In this document: positions 55,258-64,000 of the stretch, in pieces
Numbering within the stretch: position 1 is the stretch's first letter
How the letters are laid out: the number at the start of each line of letters is the position of its first letter
Origin: Pseudomonas sp.
Lineage (GTDB): Bacteria; Pseudomonadota; Gammaproteobacteria; Pseudomonadales; Pseudomonadaceae
Assembly (NCBI GenBank): GCA_007713455.1
Contig: VMRT01000001.1
Span: 248,001 to 312,000, forward strand
DNA length: 64,000 bases
Direction: 5' to 3'
Translations under genes and position numbers: made by a program
Notes under the pieces: model-generated
What the model was told of the DNA's origin: nothing
The model's database searches: none
Seen by the model: only the letters and a program-made list of their open reading frames with translations

Positions 55258-56565
55258 ATGTCTCGATTCTCTCGTCCATCGGCTTCGGCGCTGGGTCGCT
55301 TTCTGCAACTGGGTGGCACCGGTGCGCGCATCGCCGGCAACCTGCTGGTGCAGCGCATCACGCCGGGCAAGACGCGTATCGACTGGGTGCCTGTTGGCGA
55401 ATTGCTCGGTGATGCGCTTGGGCAGATGAAGGGCCCGGTGTTGAAGCTCGGTCAGCAGGCCTCGCAATGGCAGGATCTGCTGCCCGAGCCGATCAGCGCC
55501 GCGCTGGCGCGCTTGCAGAATCAGGTGCCTTCGCTGCCGTTCGATGCGCTGGAAGCCAATCTGCAGCGCCTCTACGACGGCAAGTTGTACGAACTGTTCG
55601 AGTCCATCGAGCCCGAGCCAGCCGCGGCCGCCTCGTTGGGGCAGGTGCACCGCGCCCGGGATCGGCAGGGCCGGGCGCTGATCATGAAGGTCCAGTACCC
55701 CGGCATCCGCGCCATCTGCGATGCCGACTTGCGCCAGTTGCGGCGCTTGATGCCGCTGGGCCGATTGTTCGGCACGCCGCCCTCGCGTCTCGATGCGGTC
55801 TATATCGAGCTGCAACGGGCTATCGACGAAGAATTGGACTACGACGCCGAGCGCGCCAATCTCGAAGCCTTCCGCGAGCACTTCAGCAACTGGCCGGGCA
55901 TCCGCATTCCCTTTGCCGCGGGCGAACTCTGCCGGCCCGGCGTGCTGGTGCTGGAAGACCTGCCGGGCCGCTCCATGGCCGAGGTCGAACAGGCCCCGGC
56001 GGAGGTGCGCCAGCGCCTGGCCGAAACCCTCTGCGAATGGCTGGCCGAGCAGGCATTCGGTCTGCAACGGCTGCATACCGATCCGCATCCCGGCAACCTC
56101 GCCTGGACCGAGTCCGGCGAGCTGGTGGTCTACGATTTCGGCAGTGTGCTGCGCCTGGAACCGCGTTTGCTGGCGGGCTACGTACAGATATTCGAAGCAC
56201 TGCGTGGTACCTCCAGCGAGGCGCTGGAGCCCGGTTTTCAGGCCCTGGGCGGACGCCAGCCGGGAAGCACGCCGCCGCACGGGCTGTACCGAAGCATTCA
56301 CCTGATGCTGCACCCGCTGTTGCAACCCGGTGCGCAATGGGACTTCCGCGAAGCGGCGCTGCATCAACGGCTGTCCGAGCTGTTCCCATTGATGATGTCC
56401 GCACTCGGCAGCCTGCAACCGGCTTCCGGCACCTTGCTGATCAACCGCACCCTGGAAGGCCATTACTGGAACCTCTACCGGCTCGGCGCTTGCCTGCCCA
56501 TCGCCGACCTGCTCGCCGAGCATATCGAACGCTGGCGCAGCGAAGCCGGCGCCCGTCGACCGTAA
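55258..56565 (+). CDS. ABC1/AarF/UbiB family atypical kinase
   Basis: A 435-residue protein of the ABC1 family: KLGQQASQWQDLLPEP (KxGQ motif), ATP-binding Lys in IMKVQYPGI, catalytic and metal loops HTDPHPGN and YDFGS. UbiB-type members assist ubiquinone synthesis; this is a paralogue and its partner is unknown. ATG at 55258 follows CACAGGTTGCTGGC. The next gene is the truncated SDR 14 bases downstream. Confidence 0.88.
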   Translation: MSRFSRPSASALGRFLQLGGTGARIAGNLLVQRITPGKTRIDWVPVGELLGDALGQMKGPVLKLGQQASQWQDLLPEPISAALARLQNQVPSLPFDALEANLQRLYDGKLYELFESIEPEPAAAASLGQVHRARDRQGRALIMKVQYPGIRAICDADLRQLRRLMPLGRLFGTPPSRLDAVYIELQRAIDEELDYDAERANLEAFREHFSNWPGIRIPFAAGELCRPGVLVLEDLPGRSMAEVEQAPAEVRQRLAETLCEWLAEQAFGLQRLHTDPHPGNLAWTESGELVVYDFGSVLRLEPRLLAGYVQIFEALRGTSSEALEPGFQALGGRQPGSTPPHGLYRSIHLMLHPLLQPGAQWDFREAALHQRLSELFPLMMSALGSLQPASGTLLINRTLEGHYWNLYRLGACLPIADLLAEHIERWRSEAGARRP

Positions 56566-56579
56566 ATCTGGAGATCGTC

Positions 56580-57094
56580 ATGCCGTTGGAATCATTCCCC
56601 GAAGGATTTCGTGCGCTCGTCATCGGCGCATCCGGTGGCATCGGCGCCGCATTGGTCGATGCCTTGCGCAGCGATCCGCGCTGCGCCTCGGTCATTGCGC
56701 TGAGTCGCTCGTCCGAGCCGGCGCTCGACCTGACCGATCCCGCCAGCATCGAACAGGCCGCGGCCAGCGTGGCGGGGCAGGGGCCGTTTCACCTGATCAT
56801 CAACGCCGCCGGCGTGCTGCACGGTGGCGACTTCATGCCGGAGAAGCGCCTGGCCGATCTCAACCAGGCGCAGCTGCTCGCCACCTTCCAGATCAACACC
56901 TTCGGCCCGGCCATGCTGCTGCGCCACTTCAGCGGCCTACTCGACCGCCAGCGCGGCGTGTTCGCCATGCTCTCGGCCAAGGTCGGCAGCATCGGCGATA
57001 ACCGCCTCGGCGGCTGGTACAGCTACCGCGCCTCCAAGGCCGCGCTGAACATGCTGATCAAGACTGCTTCCATCGAGGTGCGCCGTAGCCAACA
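56580..57094 (+). pseudogene. SDR (CsgA/C-factor-like), 3' truncated
   Basis: The first about 169 residues of an SDR enzyme: GASGGIG (16-22), NAAG (about 75-78), and YRASK active site (Tyr 149, Lys 153), then the homology stops after EVRR. Reading on in frame gives about 76 unrelated residues to a stop at 57315-57317; those codons overlay the gamma-glutamyltransferase frame. The final third of the fold (substrate loop and C-terminus) is missing, so it is probably inactive. It is 14 bp behind the ABC1 kinase gene. Confidence 0.82.
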
Positions 57095-58282
57095 GTGGCC
57101 GACCAGCAATTCCAGTACCGCGAGGACGCCATCGGGCTGTTCAACGGCACGACCAACTTCGAGGATTACTTCGGCAGCATGCGGCCCGGTTCCACCTTCC
57201 GCCAGCCAGAGCTGGCCGAGACGCTGGAGCGCATCGCCGACAAGGGGCCCGATGATTTCTACAAAGGCAAGACCGCCGACTTGCTGGTTGCGCAGATGCA
57301 GCGTGACGACGGGCTGATCACCAAGGAGGACCTGGCCGACTACCGCGTCAAATGGCGCGAGCCGATGCGCGTCGACTGGCAGGGCAACAGCCTCTACACC
57401 GCGCCGCTGCCCAGCTCCGGCGGCATCGCCCTGGCACAGCTGATCGGCATGAAGGAGCAGCGCGCCGCCGACTTCAAGGGCGTCGAGCTGAATTCGGCAC
57501 GCTACATCCACTTGCTGGCGGAGATCGAGAAACGCGTCTTTGCCGACCGTGCCGACTACCTCGGTGACCCGGACTATTCCGACGTGCCGGTCGCGAAGCT
57601 GACCTCGCCCGAGTACCTGAAGCAGCGCGCAGCCGAAATCAACCCCACGGCCATATCCGAAACCGAGAAGGTGCGTCCGGGCCTCGAATCGACACAGACG
57701 ACCCACTTCTCCATCGTCGATGCCGACGGCAACGCGGTCAGCAACACCTACACCCTCAACCTGGACTACGGCAGCGGCGTGGTGGTCAAGGGTGCCGGCT
57801 TCCTGCTCAACGACGAGATGGACGACTTCAGTGCCAAGCCGGGCGTTGCCAATGCCTTCGGTGTGGTCGGTAGCGACGCCAACGCTATCGAGCCGGGCAA
57901 ACGCATGCTGTCTTCGATGAGCCCGAGCATCGTCACGCGCGACGGCAAGGTCAGCCTGGTGCTCGGTACGCCGGGCGGCTCGCGTATCTTTACCTCGATC
58001 TTTCAGGTGCTAAACAACGTCTACGACTTCGACATGCCGCTGGAAAAAGCCGTGGCTGCGCAACGCGTGCACCATCAGCTGTTGCCGAAGGACACCATCT
58101 ATTACGACGCCCATGCACCGTTGACCGGCGAGGTTGCCGACGAGCTGAAAGCCATGGGCTACACGCTGGAGGATCAGGGCTGGCTGATGGGCGATATCCA
58201 GGCGATACGAGTCGACGGCACGCGCCTGCAGACCGGGTCAGACCCGCGAGGGCGTGGCGTTGGGATGGTCGTTAAACCCTGA
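57095..58282 (+). pseudogene. ggt: gamma-glutamyltransferase, 5' truncated
   Basis: A 395-codon piece of gamma-glutamyltransferase, which splits glutathione in the periplasm. The self-cleavage/catalytic Thr is in TQTTHFSIVD (about codon 202), and SSGG, YADRAEYLGDPD-type VFADRADYLGDPDYSDVP and the late GxxGGSRI (PGGSRI) motifs are intact. About 190 N-terminal residues are absent, including the signal peptide and the large-subunit active-site Arg, compared with E. coli GGT (580). GTG at 57095 only marks where the frame opens; the gene is broken. Confidence 0.85.
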
Positions 58283-58336
58283 TGGGCGAGGGGAGAGAGC
58301 AAGCGGAGGGAATCGCTGCGGTCTTGTGAAGCGTCA

Positions 58337-58360
58337 TGCGCCGCAGCGGGCTGCGGCGCA
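58337..58360 (+). terminator. hairpin terminator after ggt remnant
   Basis: TGCGCCGCAG and CTGCGGCGCA form a perfect 10-bp stem with a CGGG loop, followed by TAAGG. A stable hairpin but without a T tract; probably the original ggt terminator. Confidence 0.55.
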
Positions 58361-58413
58361 TAAGGTTCAGCTTTCAACGCGGCACATGGGCTGTGCGGCG
58401 TTGAGCGGGATGC

Positions 58414-58806
58414 TTACTGCGGGCGGTAGATGGCGCACAGCTTGTTGCCGTCAGGGTCGCGCACATAGCTGAGGTGCAACGCGCCGAGGCTGGTTTCGCG
58501 CAGTCCCGGCGGGTCCTCGCAGGTCGTCCCGCCATGGGCCACGCCTACATCGTGAAACGCCTTGACCTGTTCGGCCGAGCTGCACTTGAAACCAATCGTG
58601 CCGCCGTTGCCGACGGTCGCTTCCTCACCGTTGATGGGTTCGGTGACACCGAACAGGCTGCCGTCGTGGCGGTAGAACAGACGCGTGTGCCCGGACGGAG
58701 CCAAATTGCGAAGCGGCTCACCTGCGCCGAGTACGCCGAGCACGGCATCGTAAAACCGCTTCGACCGTTCAATATCATTCGAACCGACCATTACATGGTT
58801 GAGCAT
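58414..58806 (-). CDS. VOC family protein (glyoxalase-like)
   Basis: A 130-residue glyoxalase-fold protein: MLNHVMVGSNDIERSKRFYDAVLGVLG and LSYVRDPDGNKLCAIYRP. Metal-binding His/Glu positions fit small glyoxalase/dioxygenase-like enzymes, but no substrate is evident. Convergent with the ggt remnant. Confidence 0.87.
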   Translation of the reverse strand: MLNHVMVGSNDIERSKRFYDAVLGVLGAGEPLRNLAPSGHTRLFYRHDGSLFGVTEPINGEEATVGNGGTIGFKCSSAEQVKAFHDVGVAHGGTTCEDPPGLRETSLGALHLSYVRDPDGNKLCAIYRPQ

Positions 58807-58973
58807 GGGGGCCTCGCTATGTGGTTTGGAGTTGTGCGGCTATGGAGCAGGCACTCTAGCATTGGGAGGAAGAGGGGGGCAGACGGTTGGTTTGGGGGCG
58901 AGCCCGGATGATCAGCATCCGCTTCCGGCCGCAAGTAGCCATCAGCTATCTGTCGAAACCTGCCGCTAGCGGA

Positions 58974-59231
58974 TCATCTGCGATTGTCCTTTTGTAACTC
59001 CAGCAGGCAGAAGACAACCATGGCCGGCAGCACCCGCGCGGCGCATGAGACCAATGAGCGCGCCAGCCACGCGCCGAAGACAGTCGCCGAGTATGCCGCC
59101 AGCAAGCGCCACCCGGCCGGCTGCAGCTGCTGCGGCCCGAGCAAGCCGGTGGCGCCGACCAAGGCGAATCCCCATGCGCTCAAGACCAGCCCGTCGAACC
59201 GGCCGTGGATGATCAGCCACTGAGGCGTCAC
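58974..59231 (-). CDS. small two-helix membrane protein
   Basis: An 85-residue protein with two or three hydrophobic segments (GLVLSAWGFALVGATGLLGP and SATVFGAWLARSLVSCAARVLPAMVVFCLLEL). High third-position GC on this strand supports coding. GTG at 59231 is the likely start, though its ribosome site is weak and the frame is open upstream. I do not recognise the family. Confidence 0.5.
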   Translation of the reverse strand: MTPQWLIIHGRFDGLVLSAWGFALVGATGLLGPQQLQPAGWRLLAAYSATVFGAWLARSLVSCAARVLPAMVVFCLLELQKDNRR

Positions 59232-59327
59232 TGAACCCCGTGGAGTGCCTTTGGCCGCAGTGGCTGAGCAATGCGGCAGACGCCACTCCCACGATCGCAC
59301 TGACTCGACAACCAAGAGGAGGCGCTC

Positions 59328-60368
59328 ATGCGCCACGGTGATATTTCCAGCAGTCCCGATACCGTCGGCGTAGCCGTCGTCAACTACAAGATGCCGCGCC
59401 TGCACACCCGCGCCGAGGTGCTCGACAACGCGCGCAAGATCGCCGAGATGATCAAGGGCATGAAGCTCGGCCTGCCGGGCATGGACCTGGTGGTGTTCCC
59501 CGAATACAGCACCATGGGGATCATGTACGACCCCGGCGAGATGATGGAAACCGCCACCATCATTCCCGGCGAGGAAACCGCGATCTTCTCGGCTGCCTGT
59601 CGCGAGGCACGGACCTGGGGCATCTTCTCGCTCACCGGCGAGCGCAACGAAGACCCGGGCAAGGCGCCTTACAACACGCTGGTGCTGATCGACGATCAGG
59701 GCGAGATCGTGCAGAAGTACCGCAAGTGCATCCCCTGGTGCCCGATCGAGGGCTGGTATCCGGGTGATCGCACCTACGTCTCGGAAGGCCCCAAGGGCAT
59801 GAAGATCAGCCTGATCATCTGCGACGACGGCAACTATCCCGAGATCTGGCGCGACTGTGCGATGAAGGGTGCCGAGCTGATCGTGCGTTGCCAGGGCTAC
59901 ATGTACCCGGCCAAGGAGCAGCAGGTGCTGATGTCCAAGACCATGGCCTGGGCCAACAACTGCTATGTCGCGGTGGCCAACGCTGCAGGCTTCGACGGCG
60001 TCTACAGCTACTTCGGTCACTCGGCGATCATCGGCTTCGACGGTCGCACCCTGGGCGAGTGCGGCGAGGAGGAAATGGGTATCCAGTACGCCCAGCTGTC
60101 CATCTCGCAGATCCGCGACGCCCGTGCCAACGACCAGTCGCAGAACCACCTGTTCAAGCTGCTGCACCGCGGCTACACCGGCGTCTACAACTCCGGTGAC
60201 GGTGACAAGGGTGTGGCTGACTGTCCGTTCGAGTTCTACCGCACCTGGGTGCTGGATACGCAGAAGGCGCAGGAAAACGTCGAGGCCATGACCCGCGCCA
60301 CTGTCGGGGTCGCCGACTGCCCGGTGTACGAGCTGCCGCACGCGGGGCGGGAGCGAACGCTGGGTTGA
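59328..60368 (+). CDS. amiE: aliphatic amidase
   Basis: 346-residue nitrilase-superfamily enzyme that hydrolyses short aliphatic amides (acetamide, propionamide) to acid and ammonia. It is nearly collinear with P. aeruginosa AmiE: catalytic Glu 59 (VFPEY), Lys 133 (KYRKC) and Cys 165 ([10 protein letters not shown]). A strong AGAGGAGG site precedes the ATG. In P. aeruginosa the order is amiE-B-C-R-S; here only amiE and a broken amiB remain, and no AmiR-dependent leader could be identified. Confidence 0.95.
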   Translation: MRHGDISSSPDTVGVAVVNYKMPRLHTRAEVLDNARKIAEMIKGMKLGLPGMDLVVFPEYSTMGIMYDPGEMMETATIIPGEETAIFSAACREARTWGIFSLTGERNEDPGKAPYNTLVLIDDQGEIVQKYRKCIPWCPIEGWYPGDRTYVSEGPKGMKISLIICDDGNYPEIWRDCAMKGAELIVRCQGYMYPAKEQQVLMSKTMAWANNCYVAVANAAGFDGVYSYFGHSAIIGFDGRTLGECGEEEMGIQYAQLSISQIRDARANDQSQNHLFKLLHRGYTGVYNSGDGDKGVADCPFEFYRTWVLDTQKAQENVEAMTRATVGVADCPVYELPHAGRERTLG

Positions 60369-60403
60369 AGGGGCGCACGTTCAATACTCTGCACCGGGGG
60401 CCC

Positions 60404-61455
60404 ATGCCGTTCGTGAATGACCTGATCGATCACAACCGTACCCAGATCGCGCAAGCCAGCGATCGGGCGGGCCAAGGGCCGATGCCGGCGTCGCGCTTCC
60501 TGTTCGACGTCGAGACCGTCATGGCGCTGCTGCGCAGTCGTATCGTCGGCCAGGATGCGGTGCTGAGCGAAATCGAGGCGATGCTTCGCGTGGTCAAGGC
60601 CGGAATAGGCGATCCCGAACGTCCGCTGACGGTCAATCTCTTCCTCGGCCCGACCGGGGTTGGCAAGACCGAGATCGTCCGTCTGCTGGCCCACGCCATT
60701 CATGGCAAGCCGGACGCCTTCTGCCGCATCGACATAAATACCCTGGCCCAGGAACACTACGCCGCCGCGCTCACCGGAGCCCCGCCCGGCTACGTGGGCA
60801 GCAAGGAAGGCACCACCCTGTTCGACGCCGAGGCCATCGCCGGAAGCTTCAGCCGGCCCGGTATCGTGCTGTTCGACGAGCTGGAGAAGGCCAGTCCGAA
60901 AGTCGTGCGCAGCTTGCTCAATGTGCTGGATAGCGGACGACTGACCTTGGCTGCTGGCAACCGAACCCTGGATTTCCGCAACGCGCTGGTGTTCATGACC
61001 AGCAATGTCGGCGCACGGTCCGTAGCGCGTTGCGAAGCCGCAGCGTCCGGCAGGCGCTGCATCGGCATTTCGATCCGGAGTTTCTCAATCGCATCGACCG
61101 CACGCTGCAGTTCGAGAGCATCCAGGGCGATCGGCTGAAGGCAGTGCTCGATGTCGAACTGGGCAAGCTGGCACAGCGCCTGGCCCGACAGGGCGTACGG
61201 TTGCAGGTCGATGAGGCCGTCAAACGCGCCATCTGCCGCACGCACGACTCGCGCTTCGGTGCGCGCGACCTCAGCCGGCGGCTGCGCACGCGCCTGGAGC
61301 CAGCGTTGGCGGAAGCCCTGTTGCGCGATCCCGCCGAGCGGGTATGGCGAGCGGTGCTGCAAGACGGTGCGATCGGTGGAGCCGCTCGCGAGCCACTAGC
61401 AGCGAACTCTCCAGCAGAGCGGTCGTCCCATTTTCTAGACCGCACATTTCACTGA
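60404..61455 (+). pseudogene. amiB: AmiB-like AAA+ ATPase, frameshifted
   Basis: ClpA/B-type single AAA+ protein as found second in the P. aeruginosa ami operon. Frame 1 (60404 to about 61015): Walker A GPTGVGKTE, the loop APPGYVGSKEG, Walker B IVLFDELEKAS, sensor 1 FMTSNVGAR. The reading then shifts by one base and continues from about 61015-61030 as HFDPEFLNRIDR... to sensor 2 region DSRFGARDLSRRL, ending at 61455. A one-base loss (or two-base gain) near 61012-61030 would explain it; a sequencing error is an alternative. Total span matches a 350-residue protein. Confidence 0.85.
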
Positions 61456-61469
61456 TTGGGGAAACATCG

Positions 61470-62345
61470 ATGGCCATGCTGGACACCCGCGGTATCGGGG
61501 CCGTGACCTTGCTCAAGCGTACGTTCAAGGAATTCGGCAACGACGACATGTCGACCTATGCCTCGGCGCTGGCATACCGTGGCCTGTTCTCGATGTTTCC
61601 GTTCCTGCTGTTTCTCATCGCCTTGCTCGGCTTTCTCGATCTGCAGAATTTCTTCGACTGGTTGCGCATGCAGGCCGCACTGGCCCTGCCGCCGATGGCG
61701 ATGGAGCAGATCAATCCGGTCATTGACCAGTTGCAGGAACAGAAGGCGGGGCTGCTGTCGTTCGGTATCGTCGTGGCGCTATGGACGGCCTCGGTCGGTT
61801 TTCGCTCGCTGATGAATGCGATGAACCGCGCCTACGACGTGGAGGAGGGGCGACCGAGCTGGAAGCTGATCCTGCTTTCGTTGGCCTATACCGTGGGCAT
61901 CGCCGTGCTGCTGCTGTTGTCGGCCGGGCTGATGATCGTCGGGCCGCAGGTGATGGAGTGGCTGGCTTCGCAGGTCGGCCTGAAGGACATCGTCGTGCTG
62001 CTTTGGACCTGGCTGCGCTGGCCGGTGATCGTGCTCATGCTGATGCTGGTAGTGGCGCTGCTGTACTACGTGGCACCGGATGTGAAGCAGGAGTTTCGCT
62101 TCATCACGCCGGGCTCGGTGCTAGCCGTACTGGTGTGGATTCTGGCCTCGATCGCGTTCGGCATCTATGTGCAGAACTTCGCCGACTACAACGCGACCTA
62201 CGGCAGCATCGGCGCCATCATCGTCTTGCTGCTTTATCTGTACATCTCCTCGGCGGTGCTGCTGTTCGGTGCCGAACTCAATGCGGTGATCGAACACGCT
62301 TCGGTCGAAGGCAAGGACCCGGGCGAGAAGGTGCCGGACGCCTGA
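61470..62345 (+). CDS. YihY/virulence factor BrkB family membrane protein
   Basis: A 291-residue inner-membrane protein with six helices and the YihY hallmarks: STYASALAYRGLFSMFPFLLFLIALLG early, SLMNAMNRAYDVEEGRPSW in the middle and YNATYGSIGAIIVLLLYLYISSAVLLFGAELNAV at the end. Function remains unknown (the old RNase BN name was an error). ATG at 61470 follows GGGGAAA; the 3' end of amiB is 14 bases upstream. Confidence 0.88.
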   Translation: MAMLDTRGIGAVTLLKRTFKEFGNDDMSTYASALAYRGLFSMFPFLLFLIALLGFLDLQNFFDWLRMQAALALPPMAMEQINPVIDQLQEQKAGLLSFGIVVALWTASVGFRSLMNAMNRAYDVEEGRPSWKLILLSLAYTVGIAVLLLLSAGLMIVGPQVMEWLASQVGLKDIVVLLWTWLRWPVIVLMLMLVVALLYYVAPDVKQEFRFITPGSVLAVLVWILASIAFGIYVQNFADYNATYGSIGAIIVLLLYLYISSAVLLFGAELNAVIEHASVEGKDPGEKVPDA

Positions 62346-62499
62346 GACGCCGTCTGGCGCTCCGCTGCGAACAACCCTTCTACGTAACGGTCATCTATTT
62401 CATTACAGAATTATTCCGCAGGGATTGCGGAGCATGCCGCTGACGCGCGACGTGCCCGGCGAGGCCGGAGTTCTGCTATGGGACCGACGGAGAAGTACC

Positions 62500-63615
62500 T
62501 TGCATATCGCGGATATGACCATGTTCTACGCGCCCGCCAGTGGTGGCGTGCGCACCTACCTCGAGGCGAAGCATCGCAGGCTGCAGCTTTACTCCGGCGT
62601 GCGGCACAGCATTCTGGTGCCGGGCGGCGATTACAGTCACAACGATGGCCTCTATGAGGTGCCGGCACCGATCCTGCCTTTCGGCAAGGGCTACCGCTTT
62701 CCGATCCGCCGCGCGCCCTGGCGCAATCTGCTGCGTTCGCTGCGTCCCGATCTGATCGAGGTCGGCGATCCCTACATGACCGCATGGGCGGCACTGGATG
62801 CCGGGCGCCGGCTCAATGTTCCGGTCATTGGTTTCTATCACTCCGACCTGCCACTGTTGGTCAGTAACCGTATCGGCAGCTGGCTGGGCACTAACCTCAA
62901 CGGCTACGTTTCAAAACTGTACGGCAGTTTCGACCGGGTTTTGGCACCCAGCGAAGTGATGGCCGACAAGCTCTTGCACCTCGGCGTGAAGAACGTCTTC
63001 GTGCAGCCCCTGGGGGTTGATCTGGACACCTTCTGCCCCGAGCGGCGCGACCCCGATCTGCGCCGCGAGCTGGGCCTGGCCGACGACACCCGGCTGATGA
63101 TCTTTGCCGGGCGCGGTTCGCGGGAGAAGAACCTGCACATCCTGCTGGAAACCGCGCGCCAGCTCGGCAAGCCGTACCACCTGTTGCTGGTGGGTTCGAG
63201 CATGCCGCAGCGGGTGCCGGACAACGTCACGGTGATCGACCGCTTCTGTTGTGCCAGCGAAGTGGCGCGCTACATGGCCAGTAGCGATGTGCTGCTGCAT
63301 GCCGGCAATCAGGAGACGTTCGGCCTGGTGGCGCTCGAAGCCATGGCCAGCGGTATTCCGGTGATCGCCGCGCGTGCCGGTGCGTTGCCGGAGCTGGTGC
63401 CGTTCTACACCGGGCGCCTGTGTCGGCCGCTCGACCCGAGGGCCATGGCGCATACCGTGCGCGAGCTGTTCGAAGACGATCCGCGACTGCTCGGACAGCA
63501 GGCGCGCCAGCATGTCGAGGCGCACCATGCCTGGGATGCCGTGGTGGCGGGATTGCTCGCCCATTATCACGCGGTGCTCGGCACAGCGGACCTGCCGGTA
63601 GCCGTACATGGATGA
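62500..63615 (+). CDS. glycosyltransferase family 4 protein
   Basis: A 371-residue GT-B enzyme: ASGGVRTYLEAK (N-terminal donor/acceptor loop), YHSDLP, and the C-terminal donor site FAGRGSREKNLHILLE with EX7E-like ETFGLVALEAMA. A TTG start at 62500 is favoured because GGAG lies seven bases before it and the family begins HIADMTMFYAPASGG; ATG at 62434 is the alternative. Overlaps the next gene by 8 bases. Probably transfers a hexose to a lipid or surface glycan. Confidence 0.87.
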   Translation: MHIADMTMFYAPASGGVRTYLEAKHRRLQLYSGVRHSILVPGGDYSHNDGLYEVPAPILPFGKGYRFPIRRAPWRNLLRSLRPDLIEVGDPYMTAWAALDAGRRLNVPVIGFYHSDLPLLVSNRIGSWLGTNLNGYVSKLYGSFDRVLAPSEVMADKLLHLGVKNVFVQPLGVDLDTFCPERRDPDLRRELGLADDTRLMIFAGRGSREKNLHILLETARQLGKPYHLLLVGSSMPQRVPDNVTVIDRFCCASEVARYMASSDVLLHAGNQETFGLVALEAMASGIPVIAARAGALPELVPFYTGRLCRPLDPRAMAHTVRELFEDDPRLLGQQARQHVEAHHAWDAVVAGLLAHYHAVLGTADLPVAVHG

Positions 63616-64000
63616 GGCTGCTCTGACGCTGGTGCTGCACGACGTGGCCGCGGAAACCTGGCCGGACTACCGGCCCTTCGTCGAGGCGGTGGACGCCATC
63701 GGCGGTGTACCGATCACCTGGCTGGTGGTCCCGGACTTTCATCAGCGCAATCCGCTGGAGCGACAGCCGGAGTTTTGCCGGCTACTGGACCAGCGTGTGC
63801 AACGTGGTGACGAACTGGTGCTACACGGCTGCTATCACGCCGATCTCGAGCCCGCGCCGAAGACGCCGCGGGACTGGTTCATGCGCCGGGTGTACACCCA
63901 TGAAGGCGAGTTCTATGGCCTTGACGAACGGGCTGCCGGTGAACGGCTGGCGCATGGCCTGGAGCTGTTCCGGCGCCAGCGATGGCCGCTGCATGGCTTC
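63608..64000 (+). CDS. DUF2334 polysaccharide deacetylase-like protein (5' part)
   Basis: The first 131 codons of a DUF2334-type deacetylase, running off the window. Start MDEAALTLVLHDVAAETWPDY, with LHD near residue 11 and LHGCYH near residue 75, which fit the metal-binding Asp/His of carbohydrate esterase family 4-like folds. It overlaps the glycosyltransferase gene by 8 bases, so the two probably modify the same glycan or glycolipid. Confidence 0.8.
   Translation, partial: MDEAALTLVLHDVAAETWPDYRPFVEAVDAIGGVPITWLVVPDFHQRNPLERQPEFCRLLDQRVQRGDELVLHGCYHADLEPAPKTPRDWFMRRVYTHEGEFYGLDERAAGERLAHGLELFRRQRWPLHGF

Noticed and set aside
56580-57317. A full-length SDR enzyme of 245 residues
   Set aside because: The last 76 residues have no SDR similarity and are an out-of-frame reading of ggt.
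58974-60341. A 455-codon minus-strand frame antisense to amiE
   Set aside because: AmiE on the plus strand is certain; the antisense frame is open because of GC-rich codon bias. Only its last 85 codons, outside amiE, were kept as a possible small membrane protein.

Overview
The window looks like a chromosomal segment of a Pseudomonadaceae bacterium, most likely Stutzerimonas (Pseudomonas stutzeri group). The evidence is uniformly high GC with strong GC bias at third codon positions, Pseudomonas-type REP palindromes (31.5 kb) and the P. stutzeri-style GTAGGGTGGGC..GCCCACC intergenic palindromes (13.7-13.95 kb), and an AmiE protein close to the P. aeruginosa enzyme. I see no rRNA, tRNA, CRISPR array, insertion sequence or prophage.

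Layout. 0-9.3 kb: 3' end of rlmE, an ion channel, then a long minus-strand run of enzymes and membrane proteins (alpha/beta hydrolase, Tat-type dienelactone hydrolase, RNase Z, DUF1624 membrane protein, YciI and VOC proteins, ClpP-fold plus CAAX-protease pair, CPG2-like carboxypeptidase). 9.4-15.7 kb: HIT protein, a complete NMT1/THI5-type ABC importer, DUF445, a REP cluster, three small acidic proteins, LysE exporter. 15.7-25.5 kb: AraC regulator, envelope proteins, two chemoreceptors, hydrolases, an MFS exporter. 25.5-36.5 kb: a HupE-type membrane cluster with a His-rich protein, SLC13 carrier, GreA/B-like factor, topoisomerase III with a LexA box upstream, dicarboxylate/amino-acid carrier, SIMPL protein. 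36.5-37.8 kb: a Fic AMPylase-type gene behind two tandem palindromes. 37.9-48.9 kb: a nucleoside-type (BMP-family) ABC transporter without its binding protein, then a minus-strand unit with a NitT/TauT-type importer, a base deaminase, a 2OG-Fe(II) oxygenase and a hydrolase, suggesting uptake and breakdown of an N-heterocycle. 49.2-54.8 kb: a double-domain KaiC-like ATPase overlapping a hybrid histidine kinase, followed by a second hybrid kinase. 55.3-64 kb: ABC1 kinase, a junction joining a truncated SDR to a truncated gamma-glutamyltransferase, amiE with a frameshifted amiB but no amiC/R/S, a YihY protein, and a glycosyltransferase/deacetylase pair running off the end.

The most notable points are the KaiC-like/hybrid-kinase operon, the Fic gene with its double operator, the near-perfect LexA box beside topB, the oxygenase/deaminase/importer unit, and three signs of gene loss or rearrangement (rlmE without ftsH, the SDR-ggt junction, the remnant ami operon). 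All functions are read from motifs and context; no database search was run.
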